From positions 3,472,001 through 3,536,000 of the forward strand of contig NZ_AP025730.1 in the NCBI RefSeq assembly GCF_023734135.1: a stretch of 64,000 nucleotides of DNA, read 5' to 3'. Shown here piece by piece: positions 9,010-19,264 of the stretch. The position numbers and the translations under genes were made by a program. The stretch is from Sphaerotilus microaerophilus (GTDB lineage Bacteria > Pseudomonadota > Gammaproteobacteria > Burkholderiales > Burkholderiaceae_C). Position 1 is the first letter of the stretch; every line of letters begins with the position of its first letter. The notes below the pieces were generated by a model, which was not told where the DNA came from, did no database searches, and saw only the letters and a program-made list of their open reading frames with translations.

Positions 9010-11428
9010 TCACATCCAATCTCCGCTGATGACGAAGGGCGCCCAGTAGTAGGGGTGGGCCCAGGGGTTGCCCGGGGACGGTGCGGAGGGCGACGGCGTT
9101 CCCGCAGCCAGTGGCCTCGCACCCCGTGCCAACTTGTCGGTGACAGAAGCGCCCTGCCCCTTCAGGAGTTGCAGTTGCGCGGCCCGCAAGGCAGCGGCCC
9201 TTCCGGGCAACGGGCCTGCTTGGCCCGCCAGGCCGGACTGCATCTGGCGGTAGTAGCTCACCATCAGCTGGGCGGTGGAGGCATCGGCCACCTTCCACAA
9301 AGTGCCCATCACCGACCGCGCCTGCTTGACCAGCAGCAGTGCGGCCAGCCCTTCGACCTCAGCACCCGTTTCGTTGAAGCCCCCGCCAGTGGCGGTCTCG
9401 CAAGCGGAGAGGGTCAGCTGCTCCACCTTGGAAAAGTCCCGCCGGGCCAAGCTGGCCATGCTGACCGGATCACCCCGCCCGACCACCAAGACAGAACGCC
9501 GCTCGTCGCCGGGGCGGAAGTCGAAATGGCTGGCCACATGGACGATGTTGCCCGCGCCGCCGATGGCTTCGTCCAGGTGCTGCAGATCGAACTCATCGTC
9601 CAGGTGGGCGTAGCCGGGCAAGGCGCCCCCGGGGTTGATGGGCGAGCGCACAATGCCCTGGATCTCTCGGCGCACACCCGGCAGGGCCGGGAAGCCGGGT
9701 TTCGCCTGCGTCACGCCCAACGCAGCCATCCGCCAGGGCTGAGTCTGCACCCTGGGTTTGGGGTCAGGGGCAGCGGCCAGCCAGTTGGCCAGGGCGAAGC
9801 GCTCGATCAGGTAGTGACCTTGTTCGTCCTGCAGCGCGGCAAATGGCAGGTAACGCAGCACGTCCGTGGATGCCAGCAGCAGCGTACGAGCACCCAACCG
9901 CTGCAGGTCAGCCTCGACCGGCCCCAGCAGGGCCTTCCAAAGCGCCTCGGCAGCCTCGCGGGTGTCTGCCTTGTTCAGGATGGCCGTGCGCAGTTGGCTG
10001 ACCCGCTGGCTCAGCTCCACGCGGGTGATCGGGCTGAACCGGCCGACCGTGCCTTCTCGGGACGCCATCAGGATGCCGAGACGCTCCTCGGTGACCACAA
10101 ACTGCAGGCCCACCGCCGTGGGGTCGCGCTGCACCACCGCCTGAAGGCGACCTTTGGCCTTCTCGTTCTCCTGCTCACCACCGGCCGCCTGGACCTCGGG
10201 CAGCTCCTTGGGCAGGTTGTCCAGGAAGGCGCGCATCGCGGCCTCCCAGGCTTGCAGCTTGGCTTCCAGTTCGGTAACACGCTGGCGGTTTTCGGCTTCG
10301 TCGCCCTGGAGAAGCTCAATGCGTATCCGGATGCGCGCCAGTTCAGACTGCAATCTGGCTCCTTCTGTCACGAGTGATTCCATTTGCGCGTACGCACGTT
10401 GCTCGGCCCCGCCAAGGTCCACACGCGTCAGCTGGACTGATGACCCCACCTTGCTGCGTGGCGTCAACTCACGCAATTCGAGCTCCTTCAGCATCTGCAG
10501 CACCTGTTCGGCTTCGATGACACGACCTCTCTCGATCAGCACGTTTGCCACGAACTGATACATCTTGCTGTACTTTTTCAGGAAGCTTTTCTGAATGTCC
10601 GCCTGCAGTTCAGTGATGCCGGCCCGCTTCTCTTGTATTGCGTTGACCGCGGCCTTCCCCAAGAAAATTGCCGCAGATGATTTTCCATACACCTTCGCAT
10701 CCATGGCCAACATCATCATGGACTCTGCATGGCTGGTCGAATATGGATTCCTCAGGCTTAAAAAGATCCAGTAATCAGCGGATGTTTCGTGAACATCCTG
10801 CCACCGCTCCAACTCGAACGCCGCGGACCATCTTAGAAACAGAGTCTTCACAGTCACCTGATCCGGCGCCCTACCGGAATAACCGGCCCGACCAAGAAGT
10901 ACGGTTGTCCGCGCAAGAGAAGAATTTGGACGACCGGAAGCAAATTCAAACCCAGACGCCAAGATATCGAGCATTGCGACCATGTAGTGGTCTACGCCAA
11001 AGATTCTACCCAGTCTGACCTTCGCTGCATCGAATGCCTCAATTCCACGATTTATACTACCTGCGCGACTCAATCGTACTGCCTCGTCCACCAACCTGAA
11101 GCCCTCCGCTGAACTTTGCATCGCACTTTGAACTACAGCAGGAACCTCATTCTTAAAGAGATCCGATGAAGTTGCATCTATTGCATCTGTTGCATCATCG
11201 TCAATTGCCTTTCCCAGCCTACGTAAAACAGTATTGAGTGCTTTTTGAGTTGATGCGAGCAAGGCTGGAGATGGTTCTGAGATGCCTGATAGGCTCTTCT
11301 GGACATTCATTAGCAATGTCAATGCATCATTGAATCGCTCCACTTCAATCAGAAAATATCCTAAACGCAACCTTGCCCTGATCGATTCAGCGCTCGTCTC
11401 GCCATACAGTACTCTTGCTAAATCAACG
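9010..11428 (-). pseudogene. TPR-CHAT protease, 3' part, cut off by IS630
   Basis: This segment carries the C-terminal 806 or so residues of a second TPR-CHAT protease. Helical sequence with a coiled-coil-like stretch (SELARIRIRIELLQGDEAENR) leads into a CHAT domain with the His of HVASHF and the Cys of LSACETATGGG (Cys1144 in the rejoined protein), ending HPYYWAPFVISGDWM. The reading frame continues upstream of any good start codon up to 11428, where an IS630 element begins after a TA. Removing the element and one TA joins it in frame to 12545-13947, giving one 1273-residue protein. Expression of an active CHAT domain from here would need an internal start and would lack the signal peptide. 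Confidence 0.88.
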
Positions 11429-11430
11429 TA

Positions 11431-12544
11431 CTAAGAAATAAAGAAATTTAGTTCTAATTGAGTTTGTGTTCATATATAATATGCACCATGAAGCACAAAC
11501 TGCCTCCCCGTCCTGTTTTTACCTCGCGCCGAATGGAGCAGCAGTGGAATCGAATGCAGGGTGTCAAGATGATGCGGGAAGGGTTTGCTGCGGCGGATGT
11601 GGCGCGTTTGTTCGGCGTGACGAGTCGTGCCGTCTACAAATGGGTCGCCGCCTTCAGTGAGGGCGGGCAAAATGCGCTGGCAGCCAAAAGCGGAGCCGGG
11701 CGCCCGCTCAAACTCAATGAAGAGCAACTTCGGTGGATTGCCGATACGGTTCGTGACAACACGCCCGACCAACTGAAGTTCGAGTTCGGGCTGTGGACAC
11801 TTTCCATGATTGGCGCACTCATCGAGCGCCAGTTCGGCATGAAATTGAGCCTGCCTACGCTGAGCAAGGCGATGCGCCTGCTGGGCTTCACTACGCAGCG
11901 TCCGGTGCATCGCGCCTATGAACAAGACCCCGTGCTGGTGTCGCAATGGTGGGCGTCTGACTGGCCGCAGCTCCAGGCCACCGCCAAGGTGCTGGGTGCA
12001 CAGATCCTGTTCGCTGACGAGGCTGGCATGCGCTCGGACTACCACGCCGGTACCACGTGGGCACCCCAGGGACAAACACCTGTGGTGCGCTCGACGGGCA
12101 AGCGTGTGTCGGTGCAGATGATTTCTGCGGTCAGTGCCAATGGACAACTGCATTTCATGCTCCACGAGGGACGCACAACGGCCGAGGTCTTCGTGAAGTT
12201 CCTGCGCCAATTGATGACCGACCGGACTCAGAAGGTCATTCTCGTCGTCGATGGTCACAGTATTCACAAAGCCGGAATTGTTCAAGAATATGTCAATTCA
12301 ACCGATGGACTGCTTCGACTCCACTACCTGCCGCCATACTCTCCACAACTCAACCCTGACGAGCAGGTCTGGAAGAACGTCAAGGAGCGAGTATCAAAGC
12401 AAAAGCCGACAGACAAAGCCAGCCTGCGCAGTTTGATCGAGCGGGCGCTACTGCGACTACAAGATCTGCCTGCTCTGGTTTCAGGATTTTTTCGCCATCC
12501 AGATTGCCCCTACATTTTGTGAATTAAATTATTTTCTGTCTTAG
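11431..12544 (+). mobile_element. IS630-family insertion sequence
   Basis: A 1114-bp element bounded by imperfect terminal inverted repeats that both begin CTAAGA (left 11431 onward, right end 12544 reading inward). It is flanked by a TA duplication (11429-11430 and 12545-12546), as expected for IS630 elements. It carries one transposase gene. It interrupts a TPR-CHAT protease gene and points the opposite way. Its AT-rich ends contrast with the GC-rich surroundings. Confidence 0.93.
11488..12522 (+). CDS. IS630-family transposase
   Basis: A 344-residue DDE transposase. The N-terminal helix-turn-helix region (ADVARLFGVTSRAVYKWVAA) binds the element ends. The catalytic triad is visible as Asp in ILFADEAG, Asp in ILVVDGHSIH, and Glu in YSPQLNPDEQVW, which is the typical IS630 arrangement. 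The ATG at 11488 is preferred over a TTG start at 11458. No frameshift is seen, so the element may still be mobile. Confidence 0.93.
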   Translation: MKHKLPPRPVFTSRRMEQQWNRMQGVKMMREGFAAADVARLFGVTSRAVYKWVAAFSEGGQNALAAKSGAGRPLKLNEEQLRWIADTVRDNTPDQLKFEFGLWTLSMIGALIERQFGMKLSLPTLSKAMRLLGFTTQRPVHRAYEQDPVLVSQWWASDWPQLQATAKVLGAQILFADEAGMRSDYHAGTTWAPQGQTPVVRSTGKRVSVQMISAVSANGQLHFMLHEGRTTAEVFVKFLRQLMTDRTQKVILVVDGHSIHKAGIVQEYVNSTDGLLRLHYLPPYSPQLNPDEQVWKNVKERVSKQKPTDKASLRSLIERALLRLQDLPALVSGFFRHPDCPYIL

Positions 12545-13947
12545 TAACGAAGCAAAAGGGGCTCGAGGGATGGTCGGTCACCCACATCATCCACGCTGCT
12601 GATTAACTTGCCCAGGAGTGACGCTGCCTGCTCTGAACCGGGCCCCATCACCCCCTCTAGAATCGCTTGCGACTCAGCAAGAGCAACGAGCCGTCCCCTG
12701 GTATTGCCGTCAAACTGAGACAGCACGGCCGCCGTGCTCAATGCTTGCTGCATTTCAAGAGAGTGCGGACCATATGCCAGCCTAGCCAGCTTCAATAACG
12801 CATCTCTGCCATCCGACCTTGCTTGTTCACCACGGTTGCCATTTAGTACGGAAAGTACCCTGAATTGCAGTGCCGTCTTATTGAATGGATGCGAGCGCCC
12901 CAGTTGCTCAGGAACTCTGGACTCTAAGGATCTCAAGTGCGCGAGCACCCCTTGATTCAAACCTTCCTTTACAAAGAGTGCCCCCCCTCGTGATAACTGT
13001 ACCATGAGGTCAGCCAATGCTCTTTCATCGCCCCCAAGGTGAGCCAATCCCTGAATTTCCAGCTCGACCGAATCCACATTGCCTGTGTTATTCGCGACGC
13101 CACTCAATGCCGCTTCTACGACAGGATCGAGACGCTGAGAGATGATCTCCTGGAGCTTAATTCGGTCCTGGCGTTGCAGCGATAACGTATCACTTTCCCA
13201 AAAAGCTCGAAGGATTGGGACTAGACGCAGGGGGGCATTTGAACCCGACACGGCAGTCTCTGGATGCCCCTTGAGATCAGCCAATACCTCATCCAGCTGT
13301 TCTCGGGTGTCCAGTTGTTCAATCAGGCGCTTATATACATCTTCTGACGACTTAACTTGTCCCGCCCTTGCCAGCAAACCTGCAATTCCACGAAGTGCGC
13401 CAATATGGTTTTTCTTCAGTTCGAGAACGTCTTCACAAGCTCGAATACCTTCATAATAGCGATCCGTCTTTGATTTGGTTTCGCATAACCCATACCGCGC
13501 CTCGACGTTCCAAGGCGCGTACTTGGCCGCAATTTCATAGATGACAAAGGCGTCGTCAGGTTGCGACAACTCTACGGAAATAATTCTGGCCTTGCTTGTC
13601 AGTGCTTCAATATCATCAGGCCAATAAGTCAACAACTGATCCCACTGCCCGATAGCGAGAACCCAGTCCCTTTCGGCACTGGATCTCCGAGCTGCAAGAC
13701 GATGCTGATAGACATGAGCCGAATCTGCCAATGACTTGGCCATAAAATGATCAGGAGGAAGACTGAATCCTTGCGCCCTCGCCCCGAAAAAAATACCTGC
13801 CAGCAACACACAGATAAAATAATGGCACAGTGCACCGTTTCGACCGACAGGCAACAATCCGCAACGCGCTTGAAAACTTGAGTCGACGAAAGTACTGCGC
13901 AAGAGGCTTTTACATTTCGATAGAACCCAGCAATCGATGAGTTTCAT
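12541..13947 (-). pseudogene. TPR-CHAT protease, 5' part, cut off by IS630
   Basis: The N-terminal 468 codons of the interrupted TPR-CHAT gene. A hydrophobic segment at about residues 40-60 (ICVLLAGIFFGARAQG) is a probable signal peptide and is followed by TPR-like helices. The frame ends at LLLRY followed by a TAA made by the IS630 end. The ancestral sequence continued LLLRY-VDLARVLYG into 11428-9010. The ATG overlaps the stop of the pseudo-caspase gene by 4 bp, so the intact gene was coupled to it. A secreted, protease-free TPR fragment may still be made from this part. Confidence 0.88.
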
Positions 13948-16271
13948 TTGCTTGGCCCATTCCCTGATGCGGCATTTATTGGCTCAGTTTTCCCAAGTGC
14001 ATACACCGCCAGATCGGTGTACTTCACCTTATTCTCTTTGGCGATGACATAGAGTTTGCGAAACGAGTCAATCACATCAGCAGGGATAGTGCAGCCGCGC
14101 TCAGATTTCAGCCATTCAGCCTGCTCTTCGGTCGGAGGCTCGTCTCTTTCCCAGTCGACGAGGTAGATATAATGCGAGACTTTTTTATCGCCACCGCAGT
14201 CAATTGGAATCGTAAATCGCTTCCAGCCAGTACCGTTCCCGTATCTTGCGTAAAGGCGCTTGGCTTCTGCTGGTGACGCACCGGAAATTGCTCCTGCTTC
14301 GTGCAACTTGGCCAAGGCGGCACCATATTTCCAGTAGTTTATAACATCAGTCGAGAATCGCCTCTTCGGATCTAACTCGAGTGCCAAGGCCTTCCGCAAC
14401 AGTTCCGCGGCACGTTCGGGATCCTTTTCAATCTCACCACCGGCTAGCAACAGACCCAGTGAGCCCGTACCCTCAATATTTCCGGCAACATCAGCCTTCT
14501 GGAACCAAAGAAATGCGTGATGATTATCCTTGGCGACTCCAAGTCCAGAAATATATCTTCTACCCAAGGCCACCATGGCCACAGAATCTCCCGCCTCAGC
14601 GCCCTTGCGATACGCCTGCGCTGAACGATTGACCGACTCGGGTGAATCATCTTTCCTCGATAGCAGATTCCCGATCTCGGTCCAGCAGGTGGCGCATCCT
14701 TGGTCTGCTGCCTGCTGCAGGATCCTGTCAGCTTCTGTCGGGTCGGGTTTGCCGAGAAATCCTTCGCGTATCCCCTGAGACAGGCTGACGGCCACCTGCA
14801 AGTAGCCTCCTGACAGCGCGCGCTCATGCAGAGCCCTGGCCTGCGGCAGGTTCTTGAGGCCATGCTCATCCGAGTAGTACAGCCAGCCGAGATTCCAGTA
14901 GCCCCTCGGACTGCCTTGCGCGGCTGCCAGTTTGTACAGCCGCTCGGCTTGCAGAGCATCTTTGGGTACACCCTGTCCCTTTTGGTACAGGAAGCCGAGG
15001 TTAGACATCGCAATTGCCGCCCCCAGTTCCACCCCGATGCCGTACCACTTAATCGCCTCGACATAGTCCGGTGGCCCGCGTTCGCCAGAGGCGTAGAGGT
15101 ACCCAAGTGCGTTGGCTGATGAGCCGATGCGCAACTCTGCGCCTTTGCGAAAGTACTTCTCTGCCAGTGCCAGGTCTTTCTTGGCTCCACCGACCCCATC
15201 CCAATGCGCCAGGCCCAGGAAGTGCGCTGCGTAGCCGTCACCACGCTGCAGATCCACCTCCAGATCCAGCAGAGACCGGGTCCTCAGAACCGCCTGGATG
15301 GCTCCGTGACTGAGCTGATTCCAGTCCGATACCGACCGGAGGACAAAGCCCCCGTTGCCGGTAGAGGCAGGGATCTGGCGCCCGCCGGTGTCGGCTTTGA
15401 CCCGTTCCCGGGCCACCAGAAAGGCGTCCGAGAACGACAGGCCGGGAATTGCCAGAGCACCGGCGATAGCACGGCTGAAATAGCTGTGTCGCCCGAACAC
15501 GTTGTCGACTCCTTCCTGCCCGGGCTGCGCAGATGCACCGATGAAAATGTCTGCTGCGGGGGTGTCCGCTCTGGCACTGGCAAACGCGGGCAGTGCGGCA
15601 ATTCCTGTCTTCGCGCTGCCCTGCCGCCTCAAGCGCAGCGGCAAGGGCCGGCTGGCATCGAGCAGCAGCAGCACCCGGGCGGCGCCCGCCCGGGTCAATC
15701 GATCAACGATCCAGCCGGCACGGGTTCCCTCTGGGAGGGTGACACCCTCTTCCGCCGCTGGCCACCTGAGCTTGCTGCCCGCCGGAAGCAGCATGGATTC
15801 TTGTTCGCCTTCGGACGGAGCCGCACGACCCGAGAAGTACACCAGCACCGTCGGGAATGTCCCTGGTGCGAGGTCTCCAACACGCCGGGCCAACTGCTCG
15901 ACCGCCGTTTCCAGCTGTGCGCGGCTACCGTTGAGCAGCAGCGTCGAATCGAAGTTGAACTCCTTCAACGTGGTCTGGATCAGCCGGGCATCCTCTTGGG
16001 CGGTCGGCACGTCCCACAGAAGGCCGCCATAGTCGGAGTTGCCGACGATCAGCGCCAGCCTGCCAGCCGGTCCGGCATGGGCGATCTGCTGCCCCCCGAT
16101 CAGCCAAACCAGCAGGACGAGCAGCCAGCCGGCGAGACAGCGATGGACTCCACGGTGGGGCGGGCAGGCACCGATGCGCTCACTGGTACAGCCGCCATTC
16201 GAGCCGCGCAGCCCCAGGGCAGCAAAAGGAAACGGCCGACCGACTCGCGAGCGGGCAGGTATGTTGGACAT
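13944..16271 (-). CDS. Secreted pseudo-caspase with Sel1 repeats and DUF2610-like tail
   Basis: A 775-residue protein. Residues about 45-67 are a signal or anchor segment ending AHA. Residues about 70-320 have the caspase (C14) fold, with LIVGNSDYG as the first strand. At the usual YYSGHG position it reads YFSGRA, so the catalytic His is Arg149. At the usual DACR position it reads DASR, so the catalytic Cys is Ser207. The protease should therefore be inactive. Residues about 340-640 are Sel1-like repeats (GYLYASG...A..WY). The last 90 residues (FTIPIDCGG...GCTIPADVIDSFRKL...YALG) resemble DUF2610. Its stop overlaps the start of the interrupted TPR-CHAT gene. I infer a regulatory or scaffold role. 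Confidence 0.88.
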   Translation of the reverse strand: MSNIPARSRVGRPFPFAALGLRGSNGGCTSERIGACPPHRGVHRCLAGWLLVLLVWLIGGQQIAHAGPAGRLALIVGNSDYGGLLWDVPTAQEDARLIQTTLKEFNFDSTLLLNGSRAQLETAVEQLARRVGDLAPGTFPTVLVYFSGRAAPSEGEQESMLLPAGSKLRWPAAEEGVTLPEGTRAGWIVDRLTRAGAARVLLLLDASRPLPLRLRRQGSAKTGIAALPAFASARADTPAADIFIGASAQPGQEGVDNVFGRHSYFSRAIAGALAIPGLSFSDAFLVARERVKADTGGRQIPASTGNGGFVLRSVSDWNQLSHGAIQAVLRTRSLLDLEVDLQRGDGYAAHFLGLAHWDGVGGAKKDLALAEKYFRKGAELRIGSSANALGYLYASGERGPPDYVEAIKWYGIGVELGAAIAMSNLGFLYQKGQGVPKDALQAERLYKLAAAQGSPRGYWNLGWLYYSDEHGLKNLPQARALHERALSGGYLQVAVSLSQGIREGFLGKPDPTEADRILQQAADQGCATCWTEIGNLLSRKDDSPESVNRSAQAYRKGAEAGDSVAMVALGRRYISGLGVAKDNHHAFLWFQKADVAGNIEGTGSLGLLLAGGEIEKDPERAAELLRKALALELDPKRRFSTDVINYWKYGAALAKLHEAGAISGASPAEAKRLYARYGNGTGWKRFTIPIDCGGDKKVSHYIYLVDWERDEPPTEEQAEWLKSERGCTIPADVIDSFRKLYVIAKENKVKYTDLAVYALGKTEPINAASGNGPSK

Positions 16272-16307
16272 GGCATCGTCCCGTTCCTGAAGTGACCTGG
16301 AGCCCGT

Positions 16308-16943
16308 TCAGATGAGAGTGCGCGAACCGGTCTTGGCCTCCAGACGACCCGGTTCAACCCGTCCTTCAGCCGCACCGCCAGCCCTGCGCCATCCACCTTC
16401 GCCTGCATCGCCTGACGCTGGTCCGGGTGAACCTCGAAGTCCACCGTGATGCATTGACCCTCTCGGTACAAGGTGGGCCTGCCCGAGAACTCTGCAGCGA
16501 TGGAGGGCGGAGCGTTCAACGTCCTGCAACTTGACGGTGGGCGGCACTTCTGCGGAGCGCAGCGTTGGTTCACGATCGAACTCCGATCCTGGTTGCGACT
16601 GCATGGGCACACGCTGATCCACCGCCAAGACGCCGATGCCGGCGGCAGCCATGGCCAAGTGCCCCAAGCGAGCCACCTGGCGGTTCTGCTCCGAACGGTC
16701 GGGGGGGACTAGCAGTGCCAGGTCCGCCATCTCCTGGCGCTGGCAGATGGCGTTGCGCAGGGCGGCTTGGGCGGGGCTTGCGGGTGCGTTCCGGTCCAGA
16801 CAGAGGCGCAACAGGTGCACCAACAGGCTACGTGAGTGACGCTGGTGCAGATCTGCCAACGCCCACTTGACTGGCGTGCCCCCTGCAGCGGTGAGGACAA
16901 ACAACTCAGCGTCTGTCTCCATCGAGATCGCGGTTTCCATCAT
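16308..16943 (-). CDS. Unrecognised single-pass membrane protein, frame disturbed
   Basis: The longest frame gives 211 residues. Residues 1-95 are helical, and a transmembrane segment lies at about residues 92-108 (LGHLAMAAAGIGVLAV). Between about 16500 and 16345 a different frame has the better GC-rich third positions and reads as ordinary protein (LYREGQCITVDFEVHPDQRQ, then VRLKDGLNRVVW). The original frame looks better again at the very end (EAKTGSRTLI). Two compensating frameshifts, or sequence errors, would explain this. It sits 36 bp upstream of the pseudo-caspase and 53 bp downstream of the active caspase. An anti-sigma-like or signalling role is possible but unsupported by any motif. 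Confidence 0.5.
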   Translation of the reverse strand: MMETAISMETDAELFVLTAAGGTPVKWALADLHQRHSRSLLVHLLRLCLDRNAPASPAQAALRNAICQRQEMADLALLVPPDRSEQNRQVARLGHLAMAAAGIGVLAVDQRVPMQSQPGSEFDREPTLRSAEVPPTVKLQDVERSALHRCRVLGQAHLVPRGSMHHGGLRGSPGPASGDAGEGGWRRAGGAAEGRVEPGRLEAKTGSRTLI

Positions 16944-16996
16944 GCCGTTGTCCCGTTCAGTTGAAGCGGTGGTGCGGTCGGTCCACGGTCAATGCC

Positions 16997-19264
16997 TCAC
17001 GGGCGACTCGAAGCGCCAGGACGAGTGACCTGCCAGGTGAACACCTGTGCGCCCATTCGCGTCGGTACCGTCACATGTTCCACGCCACGGGTCGCAAGGC
17101 CTTCGCCAAATCCAGCGCTGCGGAAGAGTGCAATCGCGTCGTCTTCTTCGCCGCGCGCGCCACTCCGGGTCTGCTCCACCGTTTCCAGCGATGGCTGTGC
17201 AAGGAAGGACAGATCGAGGGTGCCCGCATGTGCGGCCGGTGACTCAACGGCGAAGACCACTACCCGCTCGATGCCAATAACATCGTCGGTGATCTCCAGA
17301 GGTACCCGCACACTGGCTCGCGCTTCTACCCGGTTGACGGAACCGGCCCCCGGATACATCGGTGTGACGCCGAAACGACTGTCGATGTAAAGGACCGTCA
17401 GGTCGAAGGCCCGGTTACCCTTGTTGAGCACCTCGAGCTGGACTCTGTCCTGCCCACGCAGGCAGATTGAGCTGGCCATGGATGGAGGGCCCAACAGATA
17501 GCGGGGATCCGCATCCAGACAGCCTTGGGCCCATTCCGCTCCGGTCAGACGCCTCCCGTTGCGCTCCACCTGCAGTTCGGTGGTGATCTGCTGGGCGAAT
17601 CCGGCCTGACCGGACAGGGACGCAATTCGCAGGATGTTCTCTGCCTTGGCGGCGGCACGCAACATTCCCTGCAGTGTTTCTGCCGTGCCTTGTGGGGTGG
17701 CACCGCTACCAGCCACCACGGCCGCGACACCGCGTTCCAGCTCCGCTTCGCAGATTGGGCGGGTGGCCCTGGTCGACTTGGTGCACAAAGGGTCTCCCGC
17801 CATGGCTGGCGGCAGCAACCAAAGCCGGCGCTCCACTGCGACCAGCGCCACATCCGCCGCTTGCCCTGATCCGACCCAACGAATCGGCAATTGCGGGGGA
17901 TCATTCGGCTGGGGTGCAGAAGCGCGTTTCAAGAGTGCCATTGCGGGATCGAAGAGGCACTTCTCGCCGCAGCGGCTCAGGTCGACGCTGACGGTGAACT
18001 CCAGCGGGGGTGCCGGGCGAACCAGGCGCGCGACGGCACCGGTCGCCAGTTCGCGGAGCGCGCGGGCCCCCTTGCCTTCATGCTCGATGGGTTCGAGTTC
18101 CGACTCACCGAGGGTCACCCTCTTGACACGGGCATATCCCAGTGCCTGCGCGTCCGCCGCCACCGCGCTGGGCAGGATGGCAACGATCGAACCAACCCTC
18201 AGGTCCGTCAGCGCTCCAGCCTGGGCGGCGAGGCGCCCTTCACCCAAGAGCGACCATTGCCGCAACTTGGGGGCTGTTTGGCCCAGCACAGGCGCATCGA
18301 GCTGCGTACCCGCAGCAATGGGGGTGGAGCGGGCTTGTGAGGTGCTGCCGTTGCGGGCCAGTACCTGTTGGTAAAGCTGCCGATAGGTCATGCCCCCGCC
18401 CCCCTCCAGGGTCTGGGCCAGGAGGTGCGTGAACAGGCCGTGGATGCGGTTCGGCTGTTGGCCGGCCGGCAACGGCATTTCAGGCGTGGCTTCGGTGGTT
18501 TGGGCAGCATAGAAGTACACCGCCCGACCCGGGTTCGATGGCGCCGCAAGTCCGGCCCGGATTGACGGTCTGGGCGCAGACGCACGCGCGACTGCTCTGT
18601 CGATCACCGTCTGCGGAATGCCCAAACCTTCCGGCGGAATCTGACGCAGGCGCACGCTGTTGTCGCTGCTGCCGTTGCGCACCATCGTCGCGGAGTGGCA
18701 GGAATCGAAGATCACCCAGACAAAGGCGCCCGACGCAGCAATGCGGTCCACCTGCGCCCGAATCTCATGGTCATAAAGTACGTTGCGAGCCTCCCCCTCC
18801 GGCGCCTGCGCGGTACTGGCCCAGCCTTGGGCATCACGCGGCAGGAAGACCTCGAACAGGCCATCTGGTTCTTCTGCTGCCATCGGGTGGCCGGCAGGAA
18901 CCGGGACCTGGCTGCCATGTCCAGCAAAGGTGATGATGATGTAGTCACCCGGTTTCGCGCCACGCGCCAGCTCGCCCAACTGGTCCAGGATGTGGCCGCG
19001 GGTGGGCATCTGGGCGCCTTCCACTCCATCGGCCAGGACGGTGATGGCAGCAGGGGCCACACCTCGCTGCACCAACACGCTGCGCAACCTTTCGACGTCG
19101 TTGCGGGGTCCGCTCAGCTGCGAGCTCTTTGGCAGGCCGGGGTATTCGGACACACCAATCAGCAGTGCCTTGTAGTTGGGGCCTTGCGCGGCGGCTCCCT
19201 GGCAGATCAAGGCGCAGCCAACTGCCGCAAAGGCACGGGAAAGGACGGCAAGAGAGAATGTCAT
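16997..19264 (-). CDS. Secreted caspase-family (C14) protease
   Basis: A 755-residue protein from the ATG at 19264, which has GGGGA 6 nt upstream and starts a typical signal peptide (MTFSLAVLSR...GAAAQG). The frame is open further upstream to an alternative start near 19609, but that extension does not resemble the family. The caspase domain covers residues about 30-330: ALLIGVSEYPGL, catalytic His116 in FAGHGSQ and catalytic Cys189 in FDSCHSA. Residues about 430-700 form beta-rich domains, including a segment (VLYIDSRFGVTPMYPGAG) typical of caspase-linked C-terminal sensor domains. It is the first gene of the minus-strand caspase/CHAT run. Confidence 0.92.
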   Translation of the reverse strand: MTFSLAVLSRAFAAVGCALICQGAAAQGPNYKALLIGVSEYPGLPKSSQLSGPRNDVERLRSVLVQRGVAPAAITVLADGVEGAQMPTRGHILDQLGELARGAKPGDYIIITFAGHGSQVPVPAGHPMAAEEPDGLFEVFLPRDAQGWASTAQAPEGEARNVLYDHEIRAQVDRIAASGAFVWVIFDSCHSATMVRNGSSDNSVRLRQIPPEGLGIPQTVIDRAVARASAPRPSIRAGLAAPSNPGRAVYFYAAQTTEATPEMPLPAGQQPNRIHGLFTHLLAQTLEGGGGMTYRQLYQQVLARNGSTSQARSTPIAAGTQLDAPVLGQTAPKLRQWSLLGEGRLAAQAGALTDLRVGSIVAILPSAVAADAQALGYARVKRVTLGESELEPIEHEGKGARALRELATGAVARLVRPAPPLEFTVSVDLSRCGEKCLFDPAMALLKRASAPQPNDPPQLPIRWVGSGQAADVALVAVERRLWLLPPAMAGDPLCTKSTRATRPICEAELERGVAAVVAGSGATPQGTAETLQGMLRAAAKAENILRIASLSGQAGFAQQITTELQVERNGRRLTGAEWAQGCLDADPRYLLGPPSMASSICLRGQDRVQLEVLNKGNRAFDLTVLYIDSRFGVTPMYPGAGSVNRVEARASVRVPLEITDDVIGIERVVVFAVESPAAHAGTLDLSFLAQPSLETVEQTRSGARGEEDDAIALFRSAGFGEGLATRGVEHVTVPTRMGAQVFTWQVTRPGASSRP

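Noticed and set aside
11458..11487. TTG start for the IS630 transposase
   Set aside because: The ATG at 11488 gives the normal family N-terminus.
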